64,000 bases of DNA from assembly GCA_947650285.1 (NCBI GenBank), contig CANTFL010001218.1, forward strand, positions 1 through 64,000, given 5' to 3'. Every line of letters starts with the position of its first letter. Position 1 is the first letter of the stretch. Shown here piece by piece: positions 28,971 to 43,945 of this stretch. The notes under the pieces are model-generated. The model had not been told where the DNA came from, ran no database searches, and was given only the letters and a program-made list of their open reading frames with translations. This DNA comes from Hyaloperonospora brassicae (Eukaryota; Oomycota; Peronosporomycetes; Peronosporales; Peronosporaceae). A program made the position numbers and the translations under genes.

Positions 28971-31900
28971 ATCACATTCAGGCCGCGTCACTTCGAATAT
29001 TGCAGGATAAGCTGATCAGAAATGCACCTGTATCGGAGCCATGCCACGAGAATTTAAGTTAATTGCACAATCAGGTATCTAAATATGCACCCGCGGCTTA
29101 ACACTGCAATTGTAATTAAATATTCTGGTCCTTCATATGCTGCAGCAAAATTCCGTATGTAATTTTCCACCAAGTTCCTTTCTTTTTGACTTCTAAACGA
29201 TATTGTGGACATCCTTGGTATTTATAAGGACACACCCTCCGTAAACTGGATTACAAGATCCTATAACAATCACATACCGACGAAAAACAGATAATGGCTA
29301 GCTGTTTATAAGTTCGACACGCCCACATACCCGTGCAGAAGCTCCATCCTAATGGATATAGACGACCTTAGACTTTATATCATTATTTTTTGGCGTCGCA
29401 CGTCGCACCGTCGGTAGAGCTTAGAGCATGGTCTTGCTAATACAAAGAGAGTAGCCGGTGTATCAGTCGTCCTCGTTAAACGTTTACCAGGCAATTTTTA
29501 TTCGGGGGAGTGCTTGTCATACATGGTTACGAGCTCGCATGAATAGCCAACCTTTTTGTCGCGACCTCGCATTGACGTGTGCGGACTGTGGCATCTCTAA
29601 TGATTTTTTGCCAACATGTGGGAAAATGCGCTTGGAACCAACTGGACAGCCTCGAGGTACACTAATACCAAAGCCTCAGTGCACAGCGCCCTGCTTCAAA
29701 GTCTCTACAGCCGTCTTTTGACTTTCAAAGGCCCGACCGGTGGAGAATCTATATATATAATGAGAGCTCAGCGCTGGCGGAACTAGAGCCAGCATCATTA
29801 TCGAACGTTACCTGATTGTCAGCGACGGCAGAATTAGTATCAGAAATAACAACCGTAGCAGTGGCAGCAGAAGTAGTGGAGGTGTATGAATTGCTCCTTA
29901 TCATCCGTTAGAAAACGAAGATTTTCTGTTTGGAATTAGGAGGCTGTGTTACAGGTGCCTTTCTACTTAGCTTATCCTGTAAAATTCTAATGGTAGTGGC
30001 CCAATTGTGATACAACTGTTTTCATATAAACATTAAGTCTAAGGAATAGGCGCCGATGTAATATACAATAATGCTAGGTGTATTTAGCCTCTCCTTATTT
30101 TTCATGACTCGTGAAAATCAAAGACGTTTAGAGCAGCCTATTAAGAGAGATCAGACGATAAAAATGCCGCTTGTGTTGAAACCTGCTATGACAAGCTGTT
30201 TGTGAACCGCCCCATACACTTCGAAAAAGAGAGGACGCTAAAAAAAGAAGCGGACACCATCTCAACTAGCAAATGAGGCAATATAAATTCGCCAAACTAG
30301 AAGATGTTGGATGTTCAAAAACCTCGGTCATAGCGAATGAACTGTCTAAGCGTAGCTGCCTGATTGAATTTTACGTCATTGCTATTATCTTTTACTACTC
30401 TAATCAGAAGTTTGCTTTCAAGATAGGGTTTCCTCGCTAAAAATTCACAGAAATAAAATGTATATTTGATGGAAACACGGAGGTACGCTACCGTGATGAA
30501 GGTAACTACATGCCTCAATAAAAATATCACTTCACATGAACCTTTAAGTATGAAATAAAGAGATGTATAATTTTGCAAACAAAAACATTCTTGGTATACT
30601 TTATGTATTCTTCGATTATGTGGGTTGATTTTTATATATTAATTATCTTGGTTTATTTCATATGATCTTATAAAATCATCATCCGATTACTTTCTATTCC
30701 AATGTAATGCACAATAAATTATGTTTACATGTTAATTATAAGAATAAGTGTGATAAAATTTAGGCTAATATTAAAACTTTCTTTTGCACGGTCGTCATTG
30801 AATGCAAAATAGATACAATCCAAGGGTGCTTATGGCACCAAAATGATATTATAGACATTTTCTAAAAACTTAACACTGTGGAATTGCTCAACAATATGAG
30901 CAATGAGTGGTAGCTCACATCATTTTACGCGAGACGAACAATCTTAGTTGTCTGAATCAGTTCAATTATATAATTTTGTTTTATAAAACGAACTTTTCTG
31001 GCCTTTTTCAACCTTTGACAGATTACTACTTATGCAGATGTATGAGATTTGAGTGGTACATGCTTGTTGTAGTCGAAAGGACGTATTCGGCGTGGATGTC
31101 GAAACGCAATCTAGCACTTTATAACCACTACTACAAATAGAACGATATATATTTGTCTGAATACATGCAAAAGAAGTCCTGTCCTATTACAAATGCAAGC
31201 TCTATACTGACGGTTAACGCACCCCCGTGAATACCATACCTTGGTAAAGACAGTGCGCCTTACATAATCCTCAATTATAAAATTTATCTTGTAATAAATT
31301 ATATTTCTGAAGGCGGTATGCATGAAGGTCTTGTCATTATAGACCTGTCGTTCGTGAAATTTTGGACGGTATGCTTCCCATCGTTAAGATTTCATTTTAC
31401 AGCACACATACCGGAATGAGCCTGTTACTTGATATCATCAGTTGTAACAATAAAGATAAAAGAGATTTGTTCATCTGATTTTCCCATTACAATTCACTGG
31501 AATCAGGGCTATTGTTGTGGATACCCAAGGGTATACTCATTGGCTGATATGCGTCATTATAGCAACACATCAATTGCTGCTAGACGCTTGCAATGGGTGG
31601 TGAGTAGACGTCACTATACATGATTTGATATTAAAATAATACAGGAATTACAAGACAAGACACATTCCAGGACTTAATATTGTAGTTACAACTTTCTTTT
31701 CTTTGGCTAAGCCTAGTAGTTTAGTCTAAATTCTTCCTCATCGTACTATTTACGCCAATAGAACAGGGAAAGAGTTCTCACTGTAATTAGTGTATGATTA
31801 ATACGCACTGTTGTCAGTGCTTAACTACCTGAACCCCGTCACAGCACACACGTAGAAACTCTTGTCCGACGGTGCCCCCTACAGTGGGAAAATTTGCTGT

Positions 31901-34900
31901 CAGCAGCTTTACGTCAGCCTCAATAATATACTACACATATGGGGTCTAGATCGAAAACCGAGACCATTCCCTGTATAAGTGGCATATTGCATTATATGCG
32001 TCCTTAAATTGGATGATGCGACTTTTGCAGTGTAACTGATATCAGACTGATAATACGTGCAACATACTTTACATTCAGGAACAAGCTAGAGCTTGCACCC
32101 ACCCACCCACCACCAAAACTATTTGTTGTTTCAGAACATCCGGTTAGTTGGTAAGTCATAGTTTATTCTCCATTTTGCTTAAATATAACGGCTTTAAATA
32201 CGGAGGATTGCGGTGATCTAGAGTTGTCGAAGCGTTCATACATTCTTCGATCCCTCCATCAATAAATTGTAAATATGTGTATCTAAGTTGTCCGTCTGAA
32301 CCGGAATGAGATTGTGTAACGAGGCATATATATGAAACACGTATAAAGGATTCATATATATTGCAACTATGACTGCCACTTGACCGTCGTAAGCTGCATG
32401 GCAACCAAGCAGGGTGACGACTATGGTATTGAGAAAAAATGAGGGTACAACATATATGAGCATTGCGCAGACTTTACGAACCGACGGGTAGAGTAGATTC
32501 TGTTGAAAATCTAATGAACATGAGTTTTTATTAGCATGGAACATAGAATAAAACGAATAATTTCTTGTATACGTTTCGTAGTTTCTACATATCGACGAGC
32601 ACAATCGCGTATGTTCATAAACTATTGGCGATTATGGATAAGATCTTCTGCAATATACTCTTCTCTAATAATTTTTTTTAAGCATTCTGATGAGCTATCT
32701 GCGTCTAAATTGTCTGCCGAACAGGTTATGAGCCTGTGGTGAATTCGAAAAATATAATTTTATGAAAGGTCGATAGAGATACTACCGTTGGCTCCGGATC
32801 GTTTTTCTGATTCGATAATTGTCCACAAGAAATTAATGGAGAAGGGTCCAGCAATTGCAATGATGATGAGATTGTGGATCAAGCTTACTTGAAGTTATTG
32901 CACTTTTAGCACGGATAGCATACCTTAATTCAATTGTTTAAACGATCGATCGTTTTTTGATCGATATGGGGCGAGGTGCTGTCCAATCGACAGGGTGCTA
33001 CCAAATGACATGGTCCCAGTAAGGGTCGTGACAGTACCTAGGCAAACAAGTGGTCGTACCTTGTATAATCGTTGTGATTCATGCTCACCACCGAATCACA
33101 ACCATGATTAGAATCACGTTTTGTGACCGCAATCTGGTGGCACTCAATCTTGACCGCGATCCTGTTCCATCCGAATGAGATCAATCCAAGATGCCCACCG
33201 AGGTCGCGGTTCAGAATTTATAATCAAATTAGTATGGGCAAAATCAAGTGCAAATTCACAAAGACACAATGCGATACTTAAAACTAGGACAACACCTGGC
33301 ACCAGATTTTGACATATATTAGGCGCAATATAGGTTTGATATATTAATTGGCAAACACATACATTGTTCGATTTCACGTAAACGCGCAAGCAAAATATAC
33401 ATGCTTCTTCGACTATACTTTCCTCTATAGCGCTTCTTCGCAATTGTATTATATTTACTCACCTTGTTGCAAAGCGCATAACGCCAACAGCTCTCCTTTT
33501 GATTGGACGCTGTATATAGAAAGAAATAGATATAAGATCGCGAGGCTACTTAAGCAATCAGGAGGATAAGTGTATCAAGTATCTACAGTGGATAATTCGA
33601 TCTCAAAATATACTAGGATATTGCGAATTGAGGATCACTAACCAACACCAATCAGGTGATGATTTCTACGCAATCGACCCTCTAACCATATCATACACAG
33701 ATGTGGTCAGCATCAACTCGAATCAACCATGGAAAGTGGATCCCCGCCCTGCCGACTGCTACACAAGTTGTATAGCAATCACTATACACATATATGTAGC
33801 ACTCCTTCTGTATCCGATTGTCTGGCTACCAGTGCAGAGTCAGGAATCCATCAGCAATTTTGTGAACATAACTTAATTACCAGCCTAGAAAGATCGGACG
33901 ATGGTCCGGCCACTGTTCGAGATCAATATTTTTCTACCAAGTGTTGCGCCGAGACTTAGGAAAATTGATGAGGGGCTGAATATGAGGAACTGAGATCGTA
34001 CGTTGCTGCAGGCAGAGGAGATAAATAGTCGGTGGTTGAGCTTTTCAACGAGGGACACGTCGATGATAATTAAATGCTACTACTACAGTTTACTTGTTGT
34101 TAAATATGATGATTAAATTGCTAATAATTACTTTAAGACAGGATTTAAAGTAAGAGCTTTATCGACGGGCTCAGGTGAACAACATTGAGAAAGACTTAAA
34201 GCTTTGTACCGAACATCATTTATCTGCGTTGGTACTAGGACGTAGTTCATAAATACATAACAATTTGTTTGACGGATCACCTTTACCAAAAAGGGAAGAA
34301 CGAAAAGAAGATCTTTGAAGAGATTGTATACACGCAACTTAATCATGTTCTATAACGGTAGCTTTATACAGAACTTGCGCGAGTCAATATACAATCACTT
34401 AGGTATCCTACCGTGCATTGTTGACATACAAATCCTACTACAGGACCATCGAATGGATATATCAGGTTGTGCGGCATCCAAAAACAACCCGTATCAATTC
34501 TTCGTGTGTTTGATGAAATATAATTAAATGAAGTACTGGAATCTGGATTGTTGGAGTGGAGACGTCGTTTTGAAAGGCAAGTTAACGGTGTCCCGGCCAG
34601 CGTGTGGATTTTTATAACAATTATATACTGAAGTTTTTGATGAGCCATTAACGCCAACCCATGGCTAAATGACAAAGCAAGACGTAACTGAAAACTTAAT
34701 GGAATGAATACCGACCCTTCACTTTGCGACGTAAATACCTTGATCTATCGAAAAAATATCACTCCTGCGCAATTGTTTAGTTCCCTACGAGGCCGAAGGA
34801 TACGAAGAACTTATAGATGAAGCGACTATTTCTACATGGTGTCTGTTACAGAAATCTTTATTTGTGCTATATAATACGCAATACTTAAATATGTCGTGTA

Positions 34901-37900
34901 ACGCGCTATAGACGACATGATAAAATAACTGATGGAGATGATTTCTAGACATAGAACTTTTTCTTCGCAACATGATGGTTAACGTGCATGATATGACTAG
35001 GCTTGAACTACTTAAAAATAAACACATGTTGAGAACTGTCTCGTATGTTGTACTAGAGCCTAGCTTCAGAAACACTTAAAGGTGCCACGACTGAAGTGAG
35101 ACTGGTCATTTAAATCAGATATGTTCAAATTAAAGCAGCGTAGTCTCAATTAGCGAATGAATTCAACTCTGGCAAAAAATTTAGGTAGTGGTTCATAGCG
35201 GCTGCTAAATATTATATAGTATACAAATTTGTCTATCTGTAGCAAAAATTTGCGCTGGAAGATGTCACTCTGAATTTTGTGCAATTAGCTAAACGAAGAT
35301 TAGCTTGTAATTCGAGAATTAGGAATCGTAACACTGCTAATTCTTGCTTAAGTTTTAGAAATTGCTGTGAGGCCAATTAAAGCCCAATTCGATTTCAGAC
35401 TTGCGCAAAAATTAACATTGTATAGAGAAACTGGATGCAAATGGATGTGGGCTCGGTCGCAGTATTACGTAGCGCATGCGAGTTACACGTGACAGAAAAT
35501 TGGAGAATTTTCGACGTGAATATAAGTAAAATTGGTAATATCGGTTCAAGAGAAAGTGCTTCGCTTATTGTAAAAAAGTCGGAACGAAAGTTGGCGTCAA
35601 TTGTGACAAGTTTCAAAAAAAGAAAGGTACCGTCACGAAATAAACAAGGTACGTTTAATGAGTCCATAGACGTTGCAAAACATTCCGAATCGCGTTGCAA
35701 AAAATTCTGGCTGGCGTTTCATCGTCAGGCATCACTCTTGAAGATCTGACAATGGTCCATGAACGACTTGCGCACCTCGCAATCAGAGCATAAATAGATA
35801 GTCTACTCAAGAAATAGGACAAAATTTTTCATTAATTAAATTGGTGACGGTATTTAGTCGGATATCGAAGTTCCGATATCTCCATGACATCGTCTACGGA
35901 TAAATAATAGCCTAACATTTGTAGATCAATAGGTTCATCTTGTGAGAGCAAATTCTTACCTGTACTCATAATCAAGAAGGATTTAGCCTTCGAATTATCG
36001 TCTTGTATACCGGCTTGAGTTGTAAATACACAAAGACTAACACAGATTGTCAGATGCCTGCATGGCTCATCATCGACGTTAAGCAAGATATAAAGATTCC
36101 GATGCGATAGCGGAGTGCAAGTACTGCACCATCACATAAATGACTTGGTGCATATGTATTTTAACCAGCCTTTTGGATCTTTTGTTGTAAAAGATGCGGT
36201 ACAATAAACTGCGTTAGTGTTATACCGGACATCGGCAAATGCCTAAACCGACAAAATATCTTGGATCGAACGACGCACACAGGTGGCTCCAATTGTGAGT
36301 GCGATTGTGGTTTTATCTTCTCCATGTTCGGCTCACAGAGATCCGTAGACATTTTTTTTTGCGAAGTGTAAACAGATTGGCCTAATTCCTAAAAGGGTGT
36401 TGACACTGATAACTATCAACGGATTTTACCTAAGGATTACATCGCCATCACAACGCAATATACGTCAGTGAATAAGCTAGATAGAGATTAATTTATATAT
36501 ATATGCGTTAACCCCTTAGATTTTACCTCGATGCACATGCGAAGTCAATTTCATGTGTCTAAGTCAATAATCTCCCTTCTACTACTCGCAGATGCTTGCT
36601 CTGATAAGTGAGGACAAGCGATCATTCAAATAAAGTGTACACCCCGAGACATCTTAAACCTAAGAAGTATATCAGTCTGTATGTGTTGACTTTAAAGTGG
36701 TAAACAGCTGAAAAAGCGAATACGTTAGATTGTTGAGAGATCCGTTGATGCAAAAACAACCCTGCGTGCGAAGCAGTTATTTAAAAATGACTGCAAGCTT
36801 TGGACTGTGTGTTTGAAATATGATGATATTTTTCTTTAACGCGCTTCGTCTGTATACAAAACGCATATCCAGACGAACTGTGACGCATTTTAAAGTTTAA
36901 ATCAATACAAAGACTGTTTAGTTGCGTTCAATAGTCGACATTCGGCTGTGACTGCAACTTCATTGTTGCAGCTTTGGTGGGAATGTCGATCGTAGTACGA
37001 AGTTCCTATTTACAAGAGTATGGCGGATTCCGGCACAAAATGAAGATATATCAAATGCATATGGTAAAGCTGGTAAGGAATTAGATATCAGCATTCCTAA
37101 AGAATTTTATCGTTATGAATTTGGGCCACATTACGCTTAAGGAGCATACGGTCAAAGATAGATCGAACTGTTTCTCGAATATAAGATAACGCTGTATGTA
37201 TCAAAACATAGACCATGACTTTCGTCAGTTACTGCACAAGAAGTTGGTGTCCTTCACAATAACACAGTGTATGATCGACTTTTGTGTAGTGAAGGCATTA
37301 TAAAACACCGGTGATTGTTGTGAAAAATTGCGTTGGCGATGATTTTCCAGCCGTTGCCAAAGTTATGGCCGATCTATGCATATAAAAATCGTTCGGTGGT
37401 ATTATATGTGAAAAGTCATGGTATTGCGCACAAAGTCCCTGAAATACGCATTGATTACGATGTCAAAGGTGGTTATCACATCAAATAAGAAGTAAACATG
37501 GTGAATTTACTATAGAAATGTCATCTTTAATCTCGTGCCAAACGTATACATATTGGATACCACTCGAGGCGTCGTCAAAAATGACGTCATACCTCTTTCA
37601 ATACTGTACAGCGCTAAAAAAGTTATATGCGCGAATTTGAATTTCTGGTCGAAATTTTGCAAAGGATTTTATTTTGCGCTGATCCCGATATTTTGCTTGC
37701 GGATCCTTGTACAATGGATCGCACGCATCGACCGTTGGATACGACGAGAATCTTGCAAAGAACACAGCATGATACCTCCAGGATTCGAATAGAACGGTTT
37801 TACAAAGGAATAGAAATTGAAATCTTAATGCACCTCATAGTGATAAAACAACGTGATGCAGACTTTGCTGCAAATGAGACCGGCGTAAAACTTGTTGATC

Positions 37901-40800
37901 TAGGTTATAATGAAGTGGCATTATGATACTCGTATGGTTTACTTGCCAACAAAATAGGGGCCTATCGTTACTATGGAGGCAGAATAAAATGTGGTGTTAT
38001 TCGCAGGTATATTTGACCGTGTTGTGGCGCGACGTTACTTGAATTACCTGTGCACGTAAGGAAGCGTGTACCAGGACCTTTATTACAGATTAAACTTAAC
38101 CCTATTTGTGCTTTAGCTCTTTTGGTCCTAACTACAAATCGGCTTCTCTGACATCGCAGGAGACATTCGTCGACGCGTCGATATTGTAAGGCTCGTTAAT
38201 GGAACTAACTTCCCATTGATAGCATAGAAGCATGCAACGTGCTACACCTTCTTAATCGGATGTATAACCCCTACCTGCGTAACATGCAAAACCAGTTAAC
38301 GGAGTGGACCCATTACACCAGATTATTAAAATTGTATTTATTTTAACGGCCCAACAGTTTTCTAACGGATATATCATTTTTAATGTATTATGATACAAAG
38401 TCTGTGGGAAACATTAGGTGTAGGGGTAATGATATTCTATCTGGAATGATGTACATTTCTATCACTCACGTACCGTGTTGATAACGGTTTTAATATCATT
38501 CAATACTTAGTTCGACATCCATTAATGAATGACTCGCTGATGGGTCATTGATGAATGACTGGTATACCTGTCAGTCATCAATAGAGAACAAATGACTTGT
38601 CATGATTTGACTGATGTTAAATAGCAGGAATACCGATTACTAGAATATGTCGTATAAGTTTCTTGTAGGGGAATACAGACAAGGTTTTAGATTTAGACCA
38701 ATGCATTGATTCAGGTTCTGCTCCTTTGAAGGAGAAAAGAAGCAAAGTTTTTATAGCTTGGTACGCGTGTGAACATAGTTTTGTAAGTTTAAAAAAACGT
38801 TAAGGTCATGCTTGTGACATTCGATCCCTATCTAACTCCGTCAAACATGAGAGCTCTTACGTCGTTTACACCTACTTCCGTAGAACTTAAAGGTTGTAAA
38901 TTGTGATTAATTGCCAAATAATATTTCTCGAATAAAAAATTGGGAAATTCGATACACGATTAGTATTTAAGAACGGTCTTGGCAAGTATTTATAGATTGT
39001 GTGGTTTCTGTGTCAGGTAATGTCGATAATCAAGATGCAACCACACAAAGCCCCGGCGAATTCTAATTGAGGAAAAAACACATATATGTAAGTAATACGT
39101 AAGCGGTATAAAACATCAAACGGATTATTTTCGCACCTAAGTTGCTATATTCCTCGCAAGATTGTAGACCTACGCTAAAGGACTTGATGCGTCGATGTCA
39201 AATAAGATGGACATTCTTATCATTCTGTTTTAGGATGAGTACAAAATGTCATCTTCGGACTGTAAACTCCTTCAGATATGTCAGTCATGTCATTACCAAA
39301 AATTGCATTCAGGTAAGCAAAAAAGACGCGCAATGGAGATGAAGTGGATCAACTGAACTTTGAAATTGTTCACTTAAATTTGGAGGATGTCGAATTGATG
39401 GGATGTTATGTTTTGTCTAATATGCCTTTTGAGAAGCATAATAAAGCAATACAATATATACTTAGGAAAACTGGTGAATGTATAAAACCTCTGTAGAAAG
39501 TTTCACGTTTAATTCTAATCTTAACCTTCGATTCGATGACTGATCTGATTCTTAAATCGTCGATTTACAAGATTAAGGTGTCAGCAATATACACAAGCGA
39601 GAATTTTCATTGATATATTTGGCCTAACTACAACACAAAGTCCGTGAGCTTTCCAAGTTCAAAAAAGCAAATGTATGATTTTTCTGTATTTACTCGATCA
39701 ATTTCGGTCCGCCGTGCAAATGTATACTACTCGGCCCGCCGTGCATTTATACACTTTAAGCGGTGATGCAATCCATTCCTATTTACATAATAGTCGGGTT
39801 AATTATATGAATCCTCTAAATAAATAACAATGCAGCCATGTATGCCAGATGTTGTAATGTATCATGATCATTTACGAAATTGAGAATTTTTCACGAGGTA
39901 AATACATTTCATGTTCTTTTAATTAGAGGGATCGGATACGGAAAGAGAATTTCTGCAGATGATATAACCTGATTGGTTGATAGTGCTGATTTGTCAAATG
40001 TATCAAGAGCCAATTCAAATCACAATCGTATTTCCTGGACAGATAAAGGTCGACGGGTCGGTGTGTCTATTAAATTATCTATGTACAGTATTCCCTCTGA
40101 TATATTTCCCACGATAGCTTATTTCCTTCGCTAACTTTTATAATTTATTTATGCCGTCATCGGTTTATAAATGCTAGCTAATAACGTAAAAAAACCTTTG
40201 AGGATACAGATAAAAGATGATAGCTGGAGAAATCGACGAAATGTGGGGGATAAAATCAAATTGTGTCAGCCGTGGAGGGCGGATAGTGTGGCATTAGCTC
40301 TGTGAATGTCAGCCTGAACGATACAGAGCAGCTTGTAGATAAATTACGTTAAATACATTGAGACAGAGTTAGCTAGGTACAGGAACTATTTAACATAATG
40401 TACCTGTCGTACGTGGTGAATTTCTCTGCAATTCATCCTCCTATCTGCAGTTCCTTATGTCACTTTCTCCTTTAAAGCGTTCGGATTAGCGTGATCATTA
40501 AGTTATATATGATACCCTTGTGTTATTAGACAAGCTTAAAAGAAAAAACAAATGCCCATCGGAATTTGAAGAGGCAGAGTATTGGCTTGTACACTGATCC
40601 TTATCCAGAAGTCTCTCCTCTTCCTTTTTCTCGTCCTCAGCCTTTATCTTCACCTTCGTAATATTTCCATCCTTGCTTTACATAAATTTTTAGCAGAGCC
40701 TACAGTCATCCCTGTGTGGCTGAAACAATGATTCATCGTGCGTGTCGGAATATCTTAGATGCAAAAAGCGGCCAGCGTATGGTTGAAAGCTGGTTAAATT
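28971..40800. other. Long AT-rich, gene-empty stretch
   Basis: Nearly 12 kb without a recognisable gene. Frames rarely exceed 100 codons and those that do (for example 35,435-35,749 plus, 32,236-32,604 minus, 37,627-37,926 plus) show no domain. Short local repeats occur, such as the TGAATGACT-type motif at about 38,520-38,600 and the CCCA run at 32,098-32,112. There may be traces of very old elements, but I cannot place them. Confidence 0.5.
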
Positions 40801-40815
40801 TTTTGTTTTTATGAT

Positions 40816-41127
40816 CTAGCCGTGTTTATCGCTACCTAAAGCGTGCTCAATAGTGATGTGCTGTGCCGCCTGTGAAAATCGGTAATAATTCCGGCAACCA
40901 TCAGTTGAAATTACGAGGTCGGGTTTGCCGGAAAAAGCTGACATTTGACGTTGGTCAGCTGCAGGTCGTCCATAATACATGTATAAATTATTCAAGACGG
41001 AAGTGGGCCCATCTGCTTTAATCCTAAAGAACTTGTCTGATTTTGCAAAATATGTCAGTCTTTTCGGTAGGAAAAATAGGTGCAAGAATACATATACAGC
41101 TATGCCAACATAGATAATCCCGTTCAT
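40816..41127 (-). pseudogene. Possible DDE transposase fragment
   Basis: A minus-strand frame of 103 codons ends with DLVISTDGCRNYYRFSQAA followed by HITIEHALG. The pattern T-D-G..Y....H....H resembles the region around the second Asp in IS1595/Merlin-type (ISXO2-like) transposases. Nothing before or after it supports the rest of such a protein, and the N-terminal half (hydrophobic, then basic) does not fit. I rate this a weak resemblance only. Confidence 0.2.
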
Positions 41128-43603
41128 TCATAATTCCTCCTTCTTTCGTCCTCATAAAGTTAGCTTACAAAACATCCAGACCGCTCTCCTATGGACTTGG
41201 TAAAACAAAACGCCGCAATTGTTTTTCCTATTCAATGAATGATGGCTGGATCTTACTAAACTCATCAGAATTCGCTTTTAAAGCTACGGTAATGCTTTGA
41301 GTTCATACTTTTTGTTAGTATAGAATTCCTTTGCTTAAGTAAACAAAAAGTGAAAACTAGCTCCTTAAACGTTTTGTACCCCTCAATCTTCGGACGAGCG
41401 ATGGTCTTATCAGTTATCATACATATATAGATTCAGTGCAAACGGAGCAGTAATACTTCTGTGACTAAAATAAGCGCAAAAATATGTTTCTTTCAATCGA
41501 TATTGAACGCATCAAAAGAAATATACCCGGCTATATCAAAATCAAGCCCAGAAATTGCCCGACGCAAAGCCTTACAAACGCAAAGCTGATTTTGTCGTGG
41601 ATGCGGTTCGGGATAGTTAGAGCGCTACTGTTATTTTGAAAGTATCCGTAAGAGAGTCTCATTGTAATAAAAACACAGCTCAGGAATCCGCTCATAGCAA
41701 ATCCCGCGCAAGAAGAATCACCCGATGCTAGTACTGCAGCACCCTAAAGGCCACTACGACCATAATAAATGTGTTCTGTACAAGACGCTGAAGACTTGCA
41801 TTGAAGCTGCTTCAGTGTGTTGCCTTTATCTCAGCTCGAGTATTGGAATTGATACTGAAAGATTATACCATGGAACAAGCGACGTTCAGGTTATTGTTCC
41901 CATAATTAAACATAGGACTAGATAAATAGGAGTCGACAGCAAGACATTAAAGTACTTGGTAACGAATCGACTTGTGAGAACCAATATCAAAATATAAAGA
42001 GAGCTTTAAAATATTTATATAAACGGCATGTCTATGTAAGACAGCTAGAAAAAAATCCTGATCCAGGATATAAGCGCCTGCCGCCTAGGTGGCTGATCGC
42101 GACTGGACTTGCAAAAAAGAGAATGTCTTGGTTCTTATCAATATAATTTCATACAGCATGGAAGTTATCTACATGCAAGGCTATTTCGGTTACCCTGTTT
42201 TCGTGAATTGCGACCGCCATTCATAGTTGTTGCATGCATGCTGCATGCCTCCCATGCCTGCTGTGTGCTGCTCAATCACTTTTGATTGATTTCAAGTATT
42301 GGCACGAAATTTATGTTGGTCTACAGTTCGATATGACTCACCCTTGTATATACGTGCCACATCCGCCTCCATTCAAATTCTATTATTAAAGCATCATCTT
42401 GAAATCTGTCCGCTACCATACTTGTTCGGGATGCTGAACCGATGTTGATCCGTCGGCAAAGCTATGTTTGGTGCCATATGGACCTTTTGCTAGCGCAATT
42501 GCTCAATGCGATTTAAACAGGTCATGTGCCGAAGGTAATTAGCAAATAATGTAGCGCAAGGACTCCGCGGTTGCCGAGCAATGGGCTACTTGGCGGTTGC
42601 ATTTGTTCGATTGTCTGTTTGGATAATATGGGTTGAGCTTGCCAGTTGCTACGCGTTGCTCCGTCCAAATCTTACAAGTTGTGAGACCGTTGATGTTATT
42701 TTACATGTGAGGCGGTATTATTTTCCAGAGCACTGCTTGCATCTACACGTTATCATTCGACTTGCGCTATAGACGGGACGCATAAGGCAGGAGAGGCATA
42801 ACTGGGACCCGATTGGTACTATTTAACATGGATAGTCTGATTACTTTGGTTAGAAAGCGTATTTTGGTTTATAATGTCTCTAAACTGAATCGATGCAGCT
42901 GTGTATGCGTTGCAGTTACCATTCCGTTTATTAAATAAATGATAAAATACAATGTTTTAATTGTTGAAGATGTAGAGAGAATGATACAGGCCTCAGCCAG
43001 ATAAGGCTTTCTGCTCAGCAAAAAAGAATGCTTTTTACAAGAACGTGACTCTACCAGTCAACGAGCTTGCAGCCTCAGGTTCTTGTTTAAGGTATATTAA
43101 CCATGAAGTAAAGCGACTAAAAGAGTTTACTGACGAGTATTTTTCTTAACAAGATTTAACTATCTTATAATCAAAGACGGCATTAGAACTTGCGTGTCTT
43201 TATTCGATCAGAAAGGGATCTGAACGTCATTTGAATTATATATTCAATGAGACACCTCAGACTACGCGCACTTAATCTAGACACTGATGCTCTGATTAGT
43301 ACCGATAAAAAATATGATATTTTGGCGGCTGACACACGTCAGTCTATAATCAATAATACGTGGACTAATATTATTCGAATGGGATACCACCCCTGGTGTT
43401 AACCACACATAAAACGTCGTTTACCAACTGACATTTAACCCATCTTACCTAAAATTCTTTAAGCACCCGGATAGTGCTGTTGAAAATTAATGCATCACGT
43501 CGAAGCTTTGCGTTATAGGCATCAATTTGCCTGGTGTATTCGCTCTTCTATATACCTCGATACTACCGGTTCCTCTGAAGGATCAGCTATATGAAAGTTG
43601 AAA
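41128..43603. other. AT-rich spacer
   Basis: No gene recognised. Frames are short; one of 63 codons at 42,581-42,772 (plus) has no known features. A GCATGC-rich patch (42,225-42,260) is low-complexity. Confidence 0.5.
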
Positions 43604-43873
43604 GAGTAAATCTCAAAACCAGTACCACAAATGCACAAAAGTCCCAAAACCAGTACTATACTCAACTTAAGTATAAAACACGCTAAATAGTGTCAACCAC
43701 ATTACACTTAACTGCAACATGGTACAAGAAACTGCTTGATTGCTAGGGAGAGCGAGAGGGTAGTAAGTGATACAGGCAACGACAGCAAGCGCGGCAGCAA
43801 GTAAATTATAATATATTCGATCGGCCCTTTCGTGTCTAATGCTAACAATTCATATAGTTACCAGCTCGTACCG
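43604..43873 (+). repeat. Left terminal inverted repeat
   Basis: Inverted counterpart of 44,893-45,179. The inner part carries a run of GGCAGCAAGT-like decamers that differs in copy number between the two ends. Confidence 0.75.
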
Positions 43874-43945
43874 TGCCTCTTTTGAATCGCCATGTAAGCA
43901 GCTGTAGAAGCCTTAAATTCCGTGTCTGACCAAGATTCCCCTTGT

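Noticed and set aside
37627..37926. Possible family-B DNA polymerase (a DPDILL string in a 99-codon frame)
   Set aside because: Only one short motif resembles the family; no exonuclease or polymerase motifs (SLYPS, YGDTDS) were found around it in any frame.
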